Below are positions 31,885 through 39,937 of a stretch of DNA of 64,000 nt, piece after piece; positions within the stretch are counted from its first letter, which is position 1; each line of letters begins with the position of its first letter. The stretch spans positions 75,390 to 139,389 of the forward strand of contig CAZMTA010000007.1 in NCBI GenBank assembly GCA_964569085.1. Direction: 5' to 3'. Position numbers and translations under genes: made by a program. The notes beneath the pieces were generated by a model. It had not been told where the DNA came from. It made no database searches and was given only the letters and a program-made list of their open reading frames with translations. Origin of the DNA: JAJCZZ01 sp964569085 (lineage in GTDB: Bacteria > Gemmatimonadota > Gemmatimonadetes > Longimicrobiales > Gaopeijiaceae).

Positions 31885-33672
31885 ATGACCGACACCCCGT
31901 CCCCCCGGGCCCGGCCCGCGACCTTCCTGCGCTCCATGGCCCCCCGTGTGGGCCCGTACCGCGGGCGCCTCTGGGCCGGCCTGCTCTGCCTGCTCCTCAG
32001 CACCGCCATCGGCCTCGTCTTCCCCCTGGTCGTCCGGGAGCTCCTGGACGCCGCCTTCCTCGAAGGGGACGGGGGGATGCTCGACGCCATCGCCCTGGGG
32101 CTCCTGGCGCTCTTCGCCGTGCAGGCGGTCCTGAACTTCACCCAGAGCTACCTGGCGGCCTCGGTGTCGGAGCGCGTCGTGGCGGACCTGCGCACCGACC
32201 TCTTCGGCCACCTGGTGCGGCAGCCCCCGGGATTCTTCGCGGAGCGCCGGGTGGGGGAGCTCTCGTCCCGGCTGGCGTCGGATTCCTCCCTGATCCAGAA
32301 CGTGCTCCGCTTCGGGATCCCGGAGCTGGTGCGCCAGGGCCTCTTCCTGGTGGGGGCCCTGGCCCTGGTCACGGCCACCAACCCCCGTCTGACCCTCGTC
32401 ACCCTCACGGCCATCCCGGTGGCGGCGGCGGTGGGATGGTTCTTCGGGCGCCGGGTGCGCCGGATGAGCACCTCCATCCAGGACCTCCTGGCCGACGCGG
32501 TGGCCCGGGCGGAGCAGGTCTTCACCCAGATCCGCACCGTCCAGGCGTTCACCCGGGAGACGTGGGAGCGGGACCTCTTCCAGTCGGCCATCGAGCGGAC
32601 CCGGGACGAGGGGCTGCGCCGCGGGATCGCCCGCGCCAGCCTGACGGGCGCCGTCACCTTCGCGGCGTTCGGGGCCATCGTGGTCGTCCTCTGGCAGGGG
32701 GGCCGCCTGGTGCTGGCCGGCGAGCTGACCCCGGGCACGCTGGTGGCCTTCCTCCTCTACGCCGTCACCATCGCCGGCGCCATCAGCTCGCTGGCCGGGT
32801 TCTACGGCAACCTCCAGGAGGCGGCGGGCGCGGCGCAGCGGATCTTCGAGCTGCTGGGCCGGGCGCCCGAGCTGGTGGACCCGCCGGCGCCGCGGGCCCT
32901 GCCGCGCCCGCTCCGGGGCGCCGTCGCCTACCGGGGGGTGACCTTCCGGTACGGACCGGACCTTCCCCGGGTCCTCCACGGCATCGACCTGGCGCTGGAG
33001 CCGGGGGAGACGGTGGCGCTGGTCGGGAGCTCGGGGGCGGGGAAGAGCACCCTGGCCTCGCTCCTGCCCCGCTTCTGGGACGTGGAGGAGGGCGCGGTGA
33101 CCGTGGACGGCGTGGACGTCCGGGACGTGGCGCTGGCGGAGCTCCGGAGCGCCATCGGCATCGTCCCCCAGGAGCCCATGCTGTTCGCCGGGACGGTGCG
33201 GGAGAACCTCCTGTACGGGCGGCTGGACGCCGACGAGGACGAGCTCCTGGCCGCCGCCGAGGCCGCCCACGCCGACGTCTTCATCCGGGACCTCCCCCGG
33301 GGCCTGGACGAGCGGGTCGGGGAACGAGGGGTGACGCTCTCGGCGGGGCAGCGCCAGCGCCTGGCCATCGCCCGGGTCATGCTGGAGCGGCCCCGGATCC
33401 TGATCCTGGACGAGGCCTCCAGCTCGCTGGACGCCGAGTCGGAGCGCCTGGTGCAGGACGCGCTGGACCGGCTGGTGGCGGACCGGACCACGCTCGTCAT
33501 CGCCCACCGGCTCTCGACGGTGATCCGGGCGGACCGGATCCTGGTGCTGGAGGAGGGGCGGATCTCCGACCGGGGCACCCACGCCGAGCTCCTCGAGCGG
33601 AGCGCCCTCTACCGCCGTCTCTACCAGCGACAGTTCGACGACGCCCTGGCCTCCACCCGGTCGGAGTCGTAG
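31885..33672 (+). CDS. ABC transporter with fused membrane and ATPase domains (MsbA/LmrA-like exporter)
   Basis: A 595-residue half-transporter that would dimerise and export lipids or drugs. Six membrane helices occupy about residues 25-320, and the ATPase follows. It has Walker A GSSGAGKST near 383, Q-loop 'IGIVPQEPMLFAGTVRENLL', signature 'VTLSAGQRQRLAIARVML', Walker B 'ILILDEASSSLD' and H-loop 'TTLVIAHRLSTV'. All catalytic residues are intact. A TATCTT element seven bases before the ATG looks like a -10 sequence, so the mRNA may be leaderless. CorA follows eleven bases later. Confidence 0.95.
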   Translation: MTDTPSPRARPATFLRSMAPRVGPYRGRLWAGLLCLLLSTAIGLVFPLVVRELLDAAFLEGDGGMLDAIALGLLALFAVQAVLNFTQSYLAASVSERVVADLRTDLFGHLVRQPPGFFAERRVGELSSRLASDSSLIQNVLRFGIPELVRQGLFLVGALALVTATNPRLTLVTLTAIPVAAAVGWFFGRRVRRMSTSIQDLLADAVARAEQVFTQIRTVQAFTRETWERDLFQSAIERTRDEGLRRGIARASLTGAVTFAAFGAIVVVLWQGGRLVLAGELTPGTLVAFLLYAVTIAGAISSLAGFYGNLQEAAGAAQRIFELLGRAPELVDPPAPRALPRPLRGAVAYRGVTFRYGPDLPRVLHGIDLALEPGETVALVGSSGAGKSTLASLLPRFWDVEEGAVTVDGVDVRDVALAELRSAIGIVPQEPMLFAGTVRENLLYGRLDADEDELLAAAEAAHADVFIRDLPRGLDERVGERGVTLSAGQRQRLAIARVMLERPRILILDEASSSLDAESERLVQDALDRLVADRTTLVIAHRLSTVIRADRILVLEEGRISDRGTHAELLERSALYRRLYQRQFDDALASTRSES

Positions 33673-33682
33673 GCTCCGCAGC

Positions 33683-34867
33683 ATGAGCCCCACGCGACGA
33701 GAGCTGTTGAGGATGAAGAAGAGGGAGGGAACGGAGAGCCCCAGGCGCGAGCGCGCCCGGGACATCCTTCCCGACGCCCTGAACCCCCTCCACCAGGTGA
33801 AGGTCATGGGCCGCCTCGTGCGCCGGTCCGTGCGGAAGCCGGGCGCCGCCCCGGGCACCCTGGTGGCGCCCCCCCCGAAGGTGGAGAAGATCCGCCTCCG
33901 GTTCTTCGACTACGACGAGGGCCGGTGGGAGGAGAACGAGAAGGCCACCATCGAGGACTGCTTCGTCCTCAAGGACCTCCCCACCGTGAGCTGGATCAAC
34001 GTGGACGGGCTCCACGACGTGGAGCTGGTGGGGAAGATGGGGGAGTTCTTCAACCTCCACCTCCTGGTCCAGGAGGACATCACCACCCCGGGGCAGCGGG
34101 CCAAGGTGGAGGAGCACGAGCACTACGTGTACGTCGTGATCCCCATGCTGGCGTGGGACGCGGAGCGTCACGAGGTGGTGGAGGAGCAGCTCTCGCTGGT
34201 GCTGGGGCGGAACTACGTCCTGACCTTCCAGGAGCGGTACGGCGACGTCTTCGCCGGGGTGCGCGAGCGGATCCGCACCGACGGCTCCCGGCTTCGGCAG
34301 CGGGGCCCGGACTACCTGGCGTACGCGCTCATGGACGCGGCGGTGGACCACTACTACCAGGTCCTGGAGGCCGTGGGCGACGCCACGGAGGCCCTGGAGG
34401 AGAAGGTCATGATGGACCCCCACGAGGACACCATGCGGGAGCTCCACCACCTGAAGCGCGAGCTCCTGGTGGTGCGCCGCGCCATCTGGCCCCTCCGGGA
34501 GACCATCGGCTCCCTCCAGCGGACCGAGAACCCCCTCGTCACCGAGCGCACCCGGGTCTTCCTGCGGGACGTCTACGACAACGCCGTGCAGGTCCTGGAC
34601 GCGGTGGAGTCGCTCCGGGACGTCGTCTCCGGCCTGGTGGACCTCTACCTGTCCATGGTGGGCTTCCGCACCAACGAGGTGATGAAGGTCCTGACCATCA
34701 TGGCCAGCATCTTCATCCCGCTGACGTTCATGGCGGGGATCTACGGCATGAACTTCGAGAACATGCCGGAGCTGTCCTGGCCGTGGGGCTACCCGGCCCT
34801 GCTCGGCGCCATGCTGGCCGTGGGGCTGGGGATGGTCCTCTGGTTCCGGCGGAAGGGCTGGCTGTAG
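33683..34867 (+). CDS. corA: CorA-type magnesium/cobalt transporter
   Basis: A 394-residue pentameric divalent cation channel. A large N-terminal cytoplasmic domain with an acidic funnel (PHEDTMRELHHLKRELLVVR in the long helix) leads to two C-terminal membrane helices. The selectivity motif YGMN is present in 'MAGIYGMNFENMP', and the basic tail WFRRKGWL ends the chain as expected. The first 50 residues are an extra basic segment. It lies in tandem with the ABC exporter gene and is probably co-transcribed with it. Confidence 0.94.
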   Translation: MSPTRRELLRMKKREGTESPRRERARDILPDALNPLHQVKVMGRLVRRSVRKPGAAPGTLVAPPPKVEKIRLRFFDYDEGRWEENEKATIEDCFVLKDLPTVSWINVDGLHDVELVGKMGEFFNLHLLVQEDITTPGQRAKVEEHEHYVYVVIPMLAWDAERHEVVEEQLSLVLGRNYVLTFQERYGDVFAGVRERIRTDGSRLRQRGPDYLAYALMDAAVDHYYQVLEAVGDATEALEEKVMMDPHEDTMRELHHLKRELLVVRRAIWPLRETIGSLQRTENPLVTERTRVFLRDVYDNAVQVLDAVESLRDVVSGLVDLYLSMVGFRTNEVMKVLTIMASIFIPLTFMAGIYGMNFENMPELSWPWGYPALLGAMLAVGLGMVLWFRRKGWL

Positions 34868-34874
34868 CCGCGGC

Positions 34875-36824
34875 TCAACCCGCGGGGACCGGCTCCCCGG
34901 TGGAGGCGTCGTCCCGGCGGTTGGCCGGCTCCTTCTCCCGTCCGGCCAGCGACTCCTCGAGCTTGCGGCGGTAGAGCTCCAGGGAGACCACGCCGTCCTC
35001 CAGCCAGGCGAAGCGCCCGGAGAGCATCTCCTGGGCGACCTGGTAGGTGGCGACGTCGTCGTTGTCGAAGAGCCGGTCGAAGCTGGCCTCGATCCGGCGC
35101 CGCGCCTGGCGGCAGTAGAGGTCGGCCAGCGTCGCGGCGCTCTCCCCCTCGGCTCCGCCCTCCAGCTTCTTCGCCCGCAGGCAGGCCGCGGTCATGACGA
35201 AGAGCTCGGCGCCCACGTCGACCACCCGACCCAGGACGGCCTGGCGCTGCTCCAGCTTGGGGCCGAAGCGCACCATGGCGTGGAAGGTGGCCCGGGCGAG
35301 CTTCCGCGACGTCCGGTCCACGAAGCGCAGGTGTCGGGCCAGCGCCCCGAACTCGCCGTACTTGAAGGCGCTGAAGCCGAGGAAGCGGGACGGGTACCAC
35401 CAGGCGTAGAAGAGGCCGGTGCGCACCAGCGCCTTGGCCTTGGCGCCCAGGGAGGCCTTGGGGTCGATGAGATCCCCGGCCACCGAGAGATGCTGGTCCA
35501 CCGCCTCCCGGGCGATGAAGAGGCGCATGATCTCCGAGGAGCCCTCGAAGATCGTGTTGATGCGCATGTCCCGGACCCACCGCTCGATGGGGTAGGGAGC
35601 CTCGCCGCGGCGGAGGAGGGAATCGTGGGTCTCGTAGCCCCGTCCGCCGCGCACCTGCATGGCGTCGTTGACCAGCGTCCATCCCGTCTCGGTGCCCCAC
35701 ATCTTGGCGATGGCGGCCTCGAGACGGATGTCGAAGTCGCCGGAGTCGGCCATGGCGCCGGTGACGTCCACCACCGACTCCAGGGCGAAGGCGTCGGCGG
35801 CCATCTTGCCCAGCATCTGGGCCACGGCGTCGTGCTTGCCCACGGGGCGGCCCCACTGGACCCGATCCCCGGCCCACTCGCGGCAGAGCTCCAGCGAGCC
35901 CTTGGCCGTGGCGGAGCAGAAGGCGGGAAGCGCGAGCCGGCCCGTGTTCAGGGTGATGAGGGCCAGCTTGAGCCCCTTCCCCTCGCCCCAGACCAGGTTC
36001 TCCCTGGGGACCTTCACGTCGGTGAAGCGGAGCACCCCGTTGGAGAGGCCGCGCAGCCCCATGAAGTCGCTCTCGTAGACCGTCTCCACGCCCTCCCACG
36101 CCGTCTCCACGACGAAGGCCGTGATGGGCTTGCGGGAGCGTCCCTCGGGGGCGGGGGTGCGCGCCATGACGATGATGATGTCGGCGCGGGGCCCGTTGGT
36201 GCACCAGAGCTTCTCGCCGTTGAGGACCCAGTGCTCGCCGTCCTCGGAGAGCTCGGCGAAGGTGCTCAGATTGGCGGGGTCCGAGCCCACGTCGGGCTCC
36301 GTCAGGGCGAAGGCCGAGAGCTCGCCCCGGGCCAGGCGGGGGAGGTAGCGCTTCTTCTGCTCCTCGGTCCCGAACTTGATGAGCGGACCGGGGACGCCGA
36401 TGGACTGGTGGGCCGACACGTACGCGCCCAGGGAGCCGTCCCGGGAGGCGATGATCTCCAGCGCCTTCATGTAGGAGCGCTGCGAGAGCTCGATGCCGCC
36501 GTACTCCCGGGGGATCTTCATGCCGAAGACGCCCATCTCGGCCAGGTCGTCCAGGACCTTCTGGGGCACGTGGCCCTCGCGGTCGATGGCGTCGCCGTCG
36601 ATGTGGTCCCGGGCGTACGCGTGGAGCTCCTCCAGGAAGGGGAGCGCCCGCTCCTGCTCCTCGGGGTCCGGGTCCGGATAGGGGTGGAGGAGGTCCAGGT
36701 CGAAGCGGCCCTCGAAGATGGCGCGGCCGAAGCTGCGCTTCTCCCAGTCCTTCTCTCGTGCGGCCTCGGCGACCTCCCGGGCCTCGGTCTCGCTGGCGTG
36801 ACGCTTCTGGGGTGGCTCCGACAT
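34875..36824 (-). CDS. Acyl-CoA dehydrogenase, long C-terminal form
   Basis: A 649-residue FAD enzyme introducing the 2,3-double bond into acyl-CoA. The core (about residues 60-440) carries 'FALTEPDVGSDPANLSTFAE', 'LNGEKLWCTNGPRADIIIV', 'QWGRPVGKHDAVAQMLGKMA' and 'FEGSSEIMRLFIAREA'. The extra C-terminal helical domain of about 200 residues makes it similar in architecture to VLCAD/ACAD9-type enzymes, which act on long chains. Electron transfer flavoprotein genes are not nearby. AGGAG precedes the ATG. It is tandem to the patatin gene, which could supply fatty acids. Confidence 0.93.
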   Translation of the reverse strand: MSEPPQKRHASETEAREVAEAAREKDWEKRSFGRAIFEGRFDLDLLHPYPDPDPEEQERALPFLEELHAYARDHIDGDAIDREGHVPQKVLDDLAEMGVFGMKIPREYGGIELSQRSYMKALEIIASRDGSLGAYVSAHQSIGVPGPLIKFGTEEQKKRYLPRLARGELSAFALTEPDVGSDPANLSTFAELSEDGEHWVLNGEKLWCTNGPRADIIIVMARTPAPEGRSRKPITAFVVETAWEGVETVYESDFMGLRGLSNGVLRFTDVKVPRENLVWGEGKGLKLALITLNTGRLALPAFCSATAKGSLELCREWAGDRVQWGRPVGKHDAVAQMLGKMAADAFALESVVDVTGAMADSGDFDIRLEAAIAKMWGTETGWTLVNDAMQVRGGRGYETHDSLLRRGEAPYPIERWVRDMRINTIFEGSSEIMRLFIAREAVDQHLSVAGDLIDPKASLGAKAKALVRTGLFYAWWYPSRFLGFSAFKYGEFGALARHLRFVDRTSRKLARATFHAMVRFGPKLEQRQAVLGRVVDVGAELFVMTAACLRAKKLEGGAEGESAATLADLYCRQARRRIEASFDRLFDNDDVATYQVAQEMLSGRFAWLEDGVVSLELYRRKLEESLAGREKEPANRRDDASTGEPVPAG

Positions 36825-36883
36825 GGCCGACGTTCTCCTGGTCTCGGTGTCTCGCCGCCCGGCCCGGAGGCCGGCGGCACCCT

Positions 36884-38155
36884 TCAAGCTAACAGGTCGG
36901 GGGTGCCCGGGGTCGGGGCTTCCAGCGTCCCGTCGCCGTCGGCCTCGGGGTCCCCGGTCTCCTCGGCATCGCCCTCCAGGAACCGCGCCAGCTCGTCGGC
37001 CTGGGCCTCCGCGTCCCGCTCCCCGATCTCCATGAGGGCCCGGAGGTAGTCGGGCTGGAACATGACCAGGCTGAGGAAGTCGGGGCTGCGGGTCTCCCGG
37101 GTGCCGAGGCCCCGGGTGAGGAAGCGGAACGCGCCGGGCAGGCGGGGCTCGTAGCGGTCCGCCAGGCGGCCCAGGTCCTCGGACGGCCGCTGGATGAAGA
37201 GCCGGACCGGGCGGAGGCCGTGGCGCTTCTCCTCCGGGAGCTCGGCCAGGAGCTTGTTCAGCCGCTCCAGGCGGAGGGCGTCGTGGTCGAGGAGGTCCAG
37301 GAAGATGGAGTTCATGAGGACGCCCACGACCTGGGCCGGGGGCGGGTAGCCCCGGACCACCGGCTCCTCGGCCTCCAGCACGCTCTTCCGGTGCCGGGTG
37401 GAGATGGCGATGAGGCGGCGCGCCCCCAGGTGGAGGGCCGGGGACATGGGGGCGGTGAGCCGGATGCCGCCGTCTCCGTACCATCCCCCCTCCAGGCTCA
37501 CGGCCGGGAAGAACAGGGGGAGGGCCGCCGAGGCCATGACGTGCTCCACCGTGAGGGTGGTCCGCCGCGAGCGTCGCATGGGCCGCTCCCACTCGCCGAT
37601 GTCCCGACCCTGCACCCAGGTGACCGACTGGCCGGTGGTGTAGTTGGAGGTGGAGAGCGCCACGGCCCGGAGTCGGCCGGCGTCCAGGTTGTAGCGGATG
37701 CCCGTGAGCTCCCCGTCCACGCAGTGCATGGCCTCGCTCAGGTACCGCCGCAGCGGGCTGGTGTCCACGAGGCCCCGCACCCGGGGGGCCCCGCCCATGC
37801 CGCCGGAGATGAGCTGGCCGGCCCAGCGCGCCAGGTTCCAGACGAGGGACCGGGAGTCCACCCGGAAGACATCCTCCACCCTCAGGTCGCCCCAGAGGTG
37901 GGTGAGCTCGGAGACCGCCTGGAGGAAGGAGCCGTGGTGGGAGGCGAGGTGGGCCGCGTTGATGGCCCCGGCGGAGACCCCGGTGATGTACGGGATCCGA
38001 AGATGCGGGTGGGTGCGCGCCAGGTGGCGGAGGAAGCCCACCTGGTAGGCGGCCCGGGCGCCGCCCCCGCCCATGACCAGGCCCAGGTCCCCGGGTCCCG
38101 GGGACGACGGGGCGTCGGGAAAGGGCTCGAGGGGGACGAGTGGGGGAACGGTCAT
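36884..38155 (-). CDS. Patatin-like phospholipase
   Basis: A 423-residue lipid acyl hydrolase. The oxyanion loop GGGGARAAYQVGFLRHL starts near residue 29, the nucleophile Ser61 is in GVSAGAINAAHLASHHG, and the dyad Asp is in 'EGGWYGDGGIRLTAPMS'. All catalytic parts are intact. The C-terminal third contains 'QPDYLRALMEIGERDAEAQA' and an acidic tail. No signal peptide is visible, so it is likely cytoplasmic or membrane-associated from inside. It lies upstream of the acyl-CoA dehydrogenase gene, suggesting a shared lipid-degradation function. Confidence 0.92.
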   Translation of the reverse strand: MTVPPLVPLEPFPDAPSSPGPGDLGLVMGGGGARAAYQVGFLRHLARTHPHLRIPYITGVSAGAINAAHLASHHGSFLQAVSELTHLWGDLRVEDVFRVDSRSLVWNLARWAGQLISGGMGGAPRVRGLVDTSPLRRYLSEAMHCVDGELTGIRYNLDAGRLRAVALSTSNYTTGQSVTWVQGRDIGEWERPMRRSRRTTLTVEHVMASAALPLFFPAVSLEGGWYGDGGIRLTAPMSPALHLGARRLIAISTRHRKSVLEAEEPVVRGYPPPAQVVGVLMNSIFLDLLDHDALRLERLNKLLAELPEEKRHGLRPVRLFIQRPSEDLGRLADRYEPRLPGAFRFLTRGLGTRETRSPDFLSLVMFQPDYLRALMEIGERDAEAQADELARFLEGDAEETGDPEADGDGTLEAPTPGTPDLLA

Positions 38156-38210
38156 GGCGCAGGGGGTGCGGTGGGAACGCGCTGGAAGCTCTGGAGGCCG
38201 CCCCGCCCCG

Positions 38211-39791
38211 TCAACGCTCCCCTGCCCCCGCCGGCTCGAAGAGGGCGGCGTCCCGGGTGTGGCGGGCGGCCCGCCACGCCGGATCGGCCCGGAGGGCCTC
38301 GTAGAGCGCCGGATCCCTGCGCGGCTCCACCAGGACCCAGCGGGGCGCGAAGGGGCGGATCACGGCGGAGGGGTCCGAGGCCAGCGGACCCGGGCCGGTG
38401 AGGCCCGCCACGGGGCGCCACGCCGCCGGATCGTGGGCCTGGAGGAAGACCGGGTCCATGCCGCCCAGGTAGTGGTTCACCCGGTTCCAGGCGAGGAGGG
38501 GGCCGAAGCTGTCCCAGTGGGCGTGGAAGACCAGCTCCCCGGGCTCGCTCCGCTCCGCGAGCCACGCGGCGGCCTCCCGGAGCCGGTCGTCGGGGACGGC
38601 GTTCAAGCGGACGTTGGCCGCGTGCCATCCGCCCATCCAGGGGAGGGCGGCCACCGTCACCGCCGCGACGCCCCAGGCGGCGGGGCGGCGGACCCAGCGG
38701 GGGAGCGCCGCGGGCGCCAGGAGGGCGACGCCGGCGGTGCTGAAGACGATCCCTTCGGTGAGGGCGCGGTTCGCCACGCCAAGGGACAGGCCCAGGAACG
38801 CCAGGCCGAGGAGGGCGCAGAGCGTCCCCAGCACCCGGCGTTGCGGCGGGAGCGCGGCCCAGGCCTCGGCGCGGCGGGCCCGGGCGATGCCGTACCCCAC
38901 GACCACGGGGACCCAGGCCAGCAGGAAAAGCCAGGCCACGGGAAGGACGGCCTCCAGGGGGAGCGGAGCCAGGTCTCCCCCCAGCTGCGCGAGCTCGGCC
39001 TCCTTGGCCACCAGCACGTCCAGGAGCTGGACCCGGACCAGCCGGAGCGTGGCCAGGGGGGCCGGTCGGAGGAGCAGGCCGGCGAGGATCCCGCCCCCGA
39101 CCGCGAGCGCGGCCGGGCCGAGGTCGGGAAGCAGCTCCTTCCGGCCCTCGGGCTCCAGGAGCCGGGCCGCCGCCCAGCTTCCCGCGACCGCGATGGCCAC
39201 CCAGAAGAGGGACGCGTGGAGCCACGCCAGGGCCCAGGCGGCGGTCGCGGCCCACCGCCAGCGCCGGGTGGCCAGGGCGGCGGCCAGCCCCAGGACGACG
39301 GCCAGGGAGAGCACGTGCGGCCGGGTCATGAGGAGCCGGTAGAGCACGTTCGGCACCGCCAGGAGGACGAAGAGGGTCCAGGGGAGCGCCGTGGCCCCGC
39401 GGCTCCGGAGCACCGCCCAGAAGGTGACCAGCAGGACGGCCGTGCCCGCGAAGCCCGCGGCGGCGATGCCGGAGGTCACGCCCAGGAGGGAGAAGGGGAC
39501 CAGGAGGAGGTGGTAGCCCCACCAGAGGTCGCCGCCCCAGTCCCCGATGACGGACCAGGAGGCCCACGGGAGGGAGGTGTCCAGGACCGAGCCCGTCCGG
39601 TACTCGGCGGCGTGGGCCAGGTGGTAGAACGAGTCGAGGTCGGCCACGATCCCGCTCAGGGAGCGCTGGCCCAGCCACGCCGCCAGGAGGCACCCGCCCA
39701 CCCCCAGGGCCCATCCGACCGGACCGCGCGTCAGGCGGGCGCGGAGGGACGGCGCGGGGGAGGGGACGTCGGAGGAGGGGGGTGGGGTCAC
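38211..39791 (-). CDS. Polytopic membrane protein, GT-C glycosyltransferase-like
   Basis: A 526-residue membrane protein with about ten to twelve helices and a C-terminal soluble domain. The first loop has 'IVADLDSFYHLAHAAEYRTG', with an Asp pair placed as in GT-C glycosyltransferases such as oligosaccharyl- or mannosyltransferases. The late segment 'VFHAHWDSFGPLLAWNRVNH' recalls the end of dolichyl-phosphate-sugar protein transferases. The family name is uncertain. The GTG at 39791 is preferred because an upstream TATGTT (-10-like) lies about 35 bases before it; earlier in-frame starts would precede that element. Confidence 0.6.
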   Translation of the reverse strand: MTPPPSSDVPSPAPSLRARLTRGPVGWALGVGGCLLAAWLGQRSLSGIVADLDSFYHLAHAAEYRTGSVLDTSLPWASWSVIGDWGGDLWWGYHLLLVPFSLLGVTSGIAAAGFAGTAVLLVTFWAVLRSRGATALPWTLFVLLAVPNVLYRLLMTRPHVLSLAVVLGLAAALATRRWRWAATAAWALAWLHASLFWVAIAVAGSWAAARLLEPEGRKELLPDLGPAALAVGGGILAGLLLRPAPLATLRLVRVQLLDVLVAKEAELAQLGGDLAPLPLEAVLPVAWLFLLAWVPVVVGYGIARARRAEAWAALPPQRRVLGTLCALLGLAFLGLSLGVANRALTEGIVFSTAGVALLAPAALPRWVRRPAAWGVAAVTVAALPWMGGWHAANVRLNAVPDDRLREAAAWLAERSEPGELVFHAHWDSFGPLLAWNRVNHYLGGMDPVFLQAHDPAAWRPVAGLTGPGPLASDPSAVIRPFAPRWVLVEPRRDPALYEALRADPAWRAARHTRDAALFEPAGAGER

Positions 39792-39937
39792 GTCGGCGCG
39801 GTGGGTGGGGGCGGGGGAGGCGACAACATACCCGGGCGCGCAGGCGGCTTCCAGCCGGGCCGGCCGGGCGCGCCGGGGCGTCGAGGGCTCGGGGGCGGAC
39901 CAGCCAACGGAGCGTCGGGGTGGCGTGTCGAGGGAGG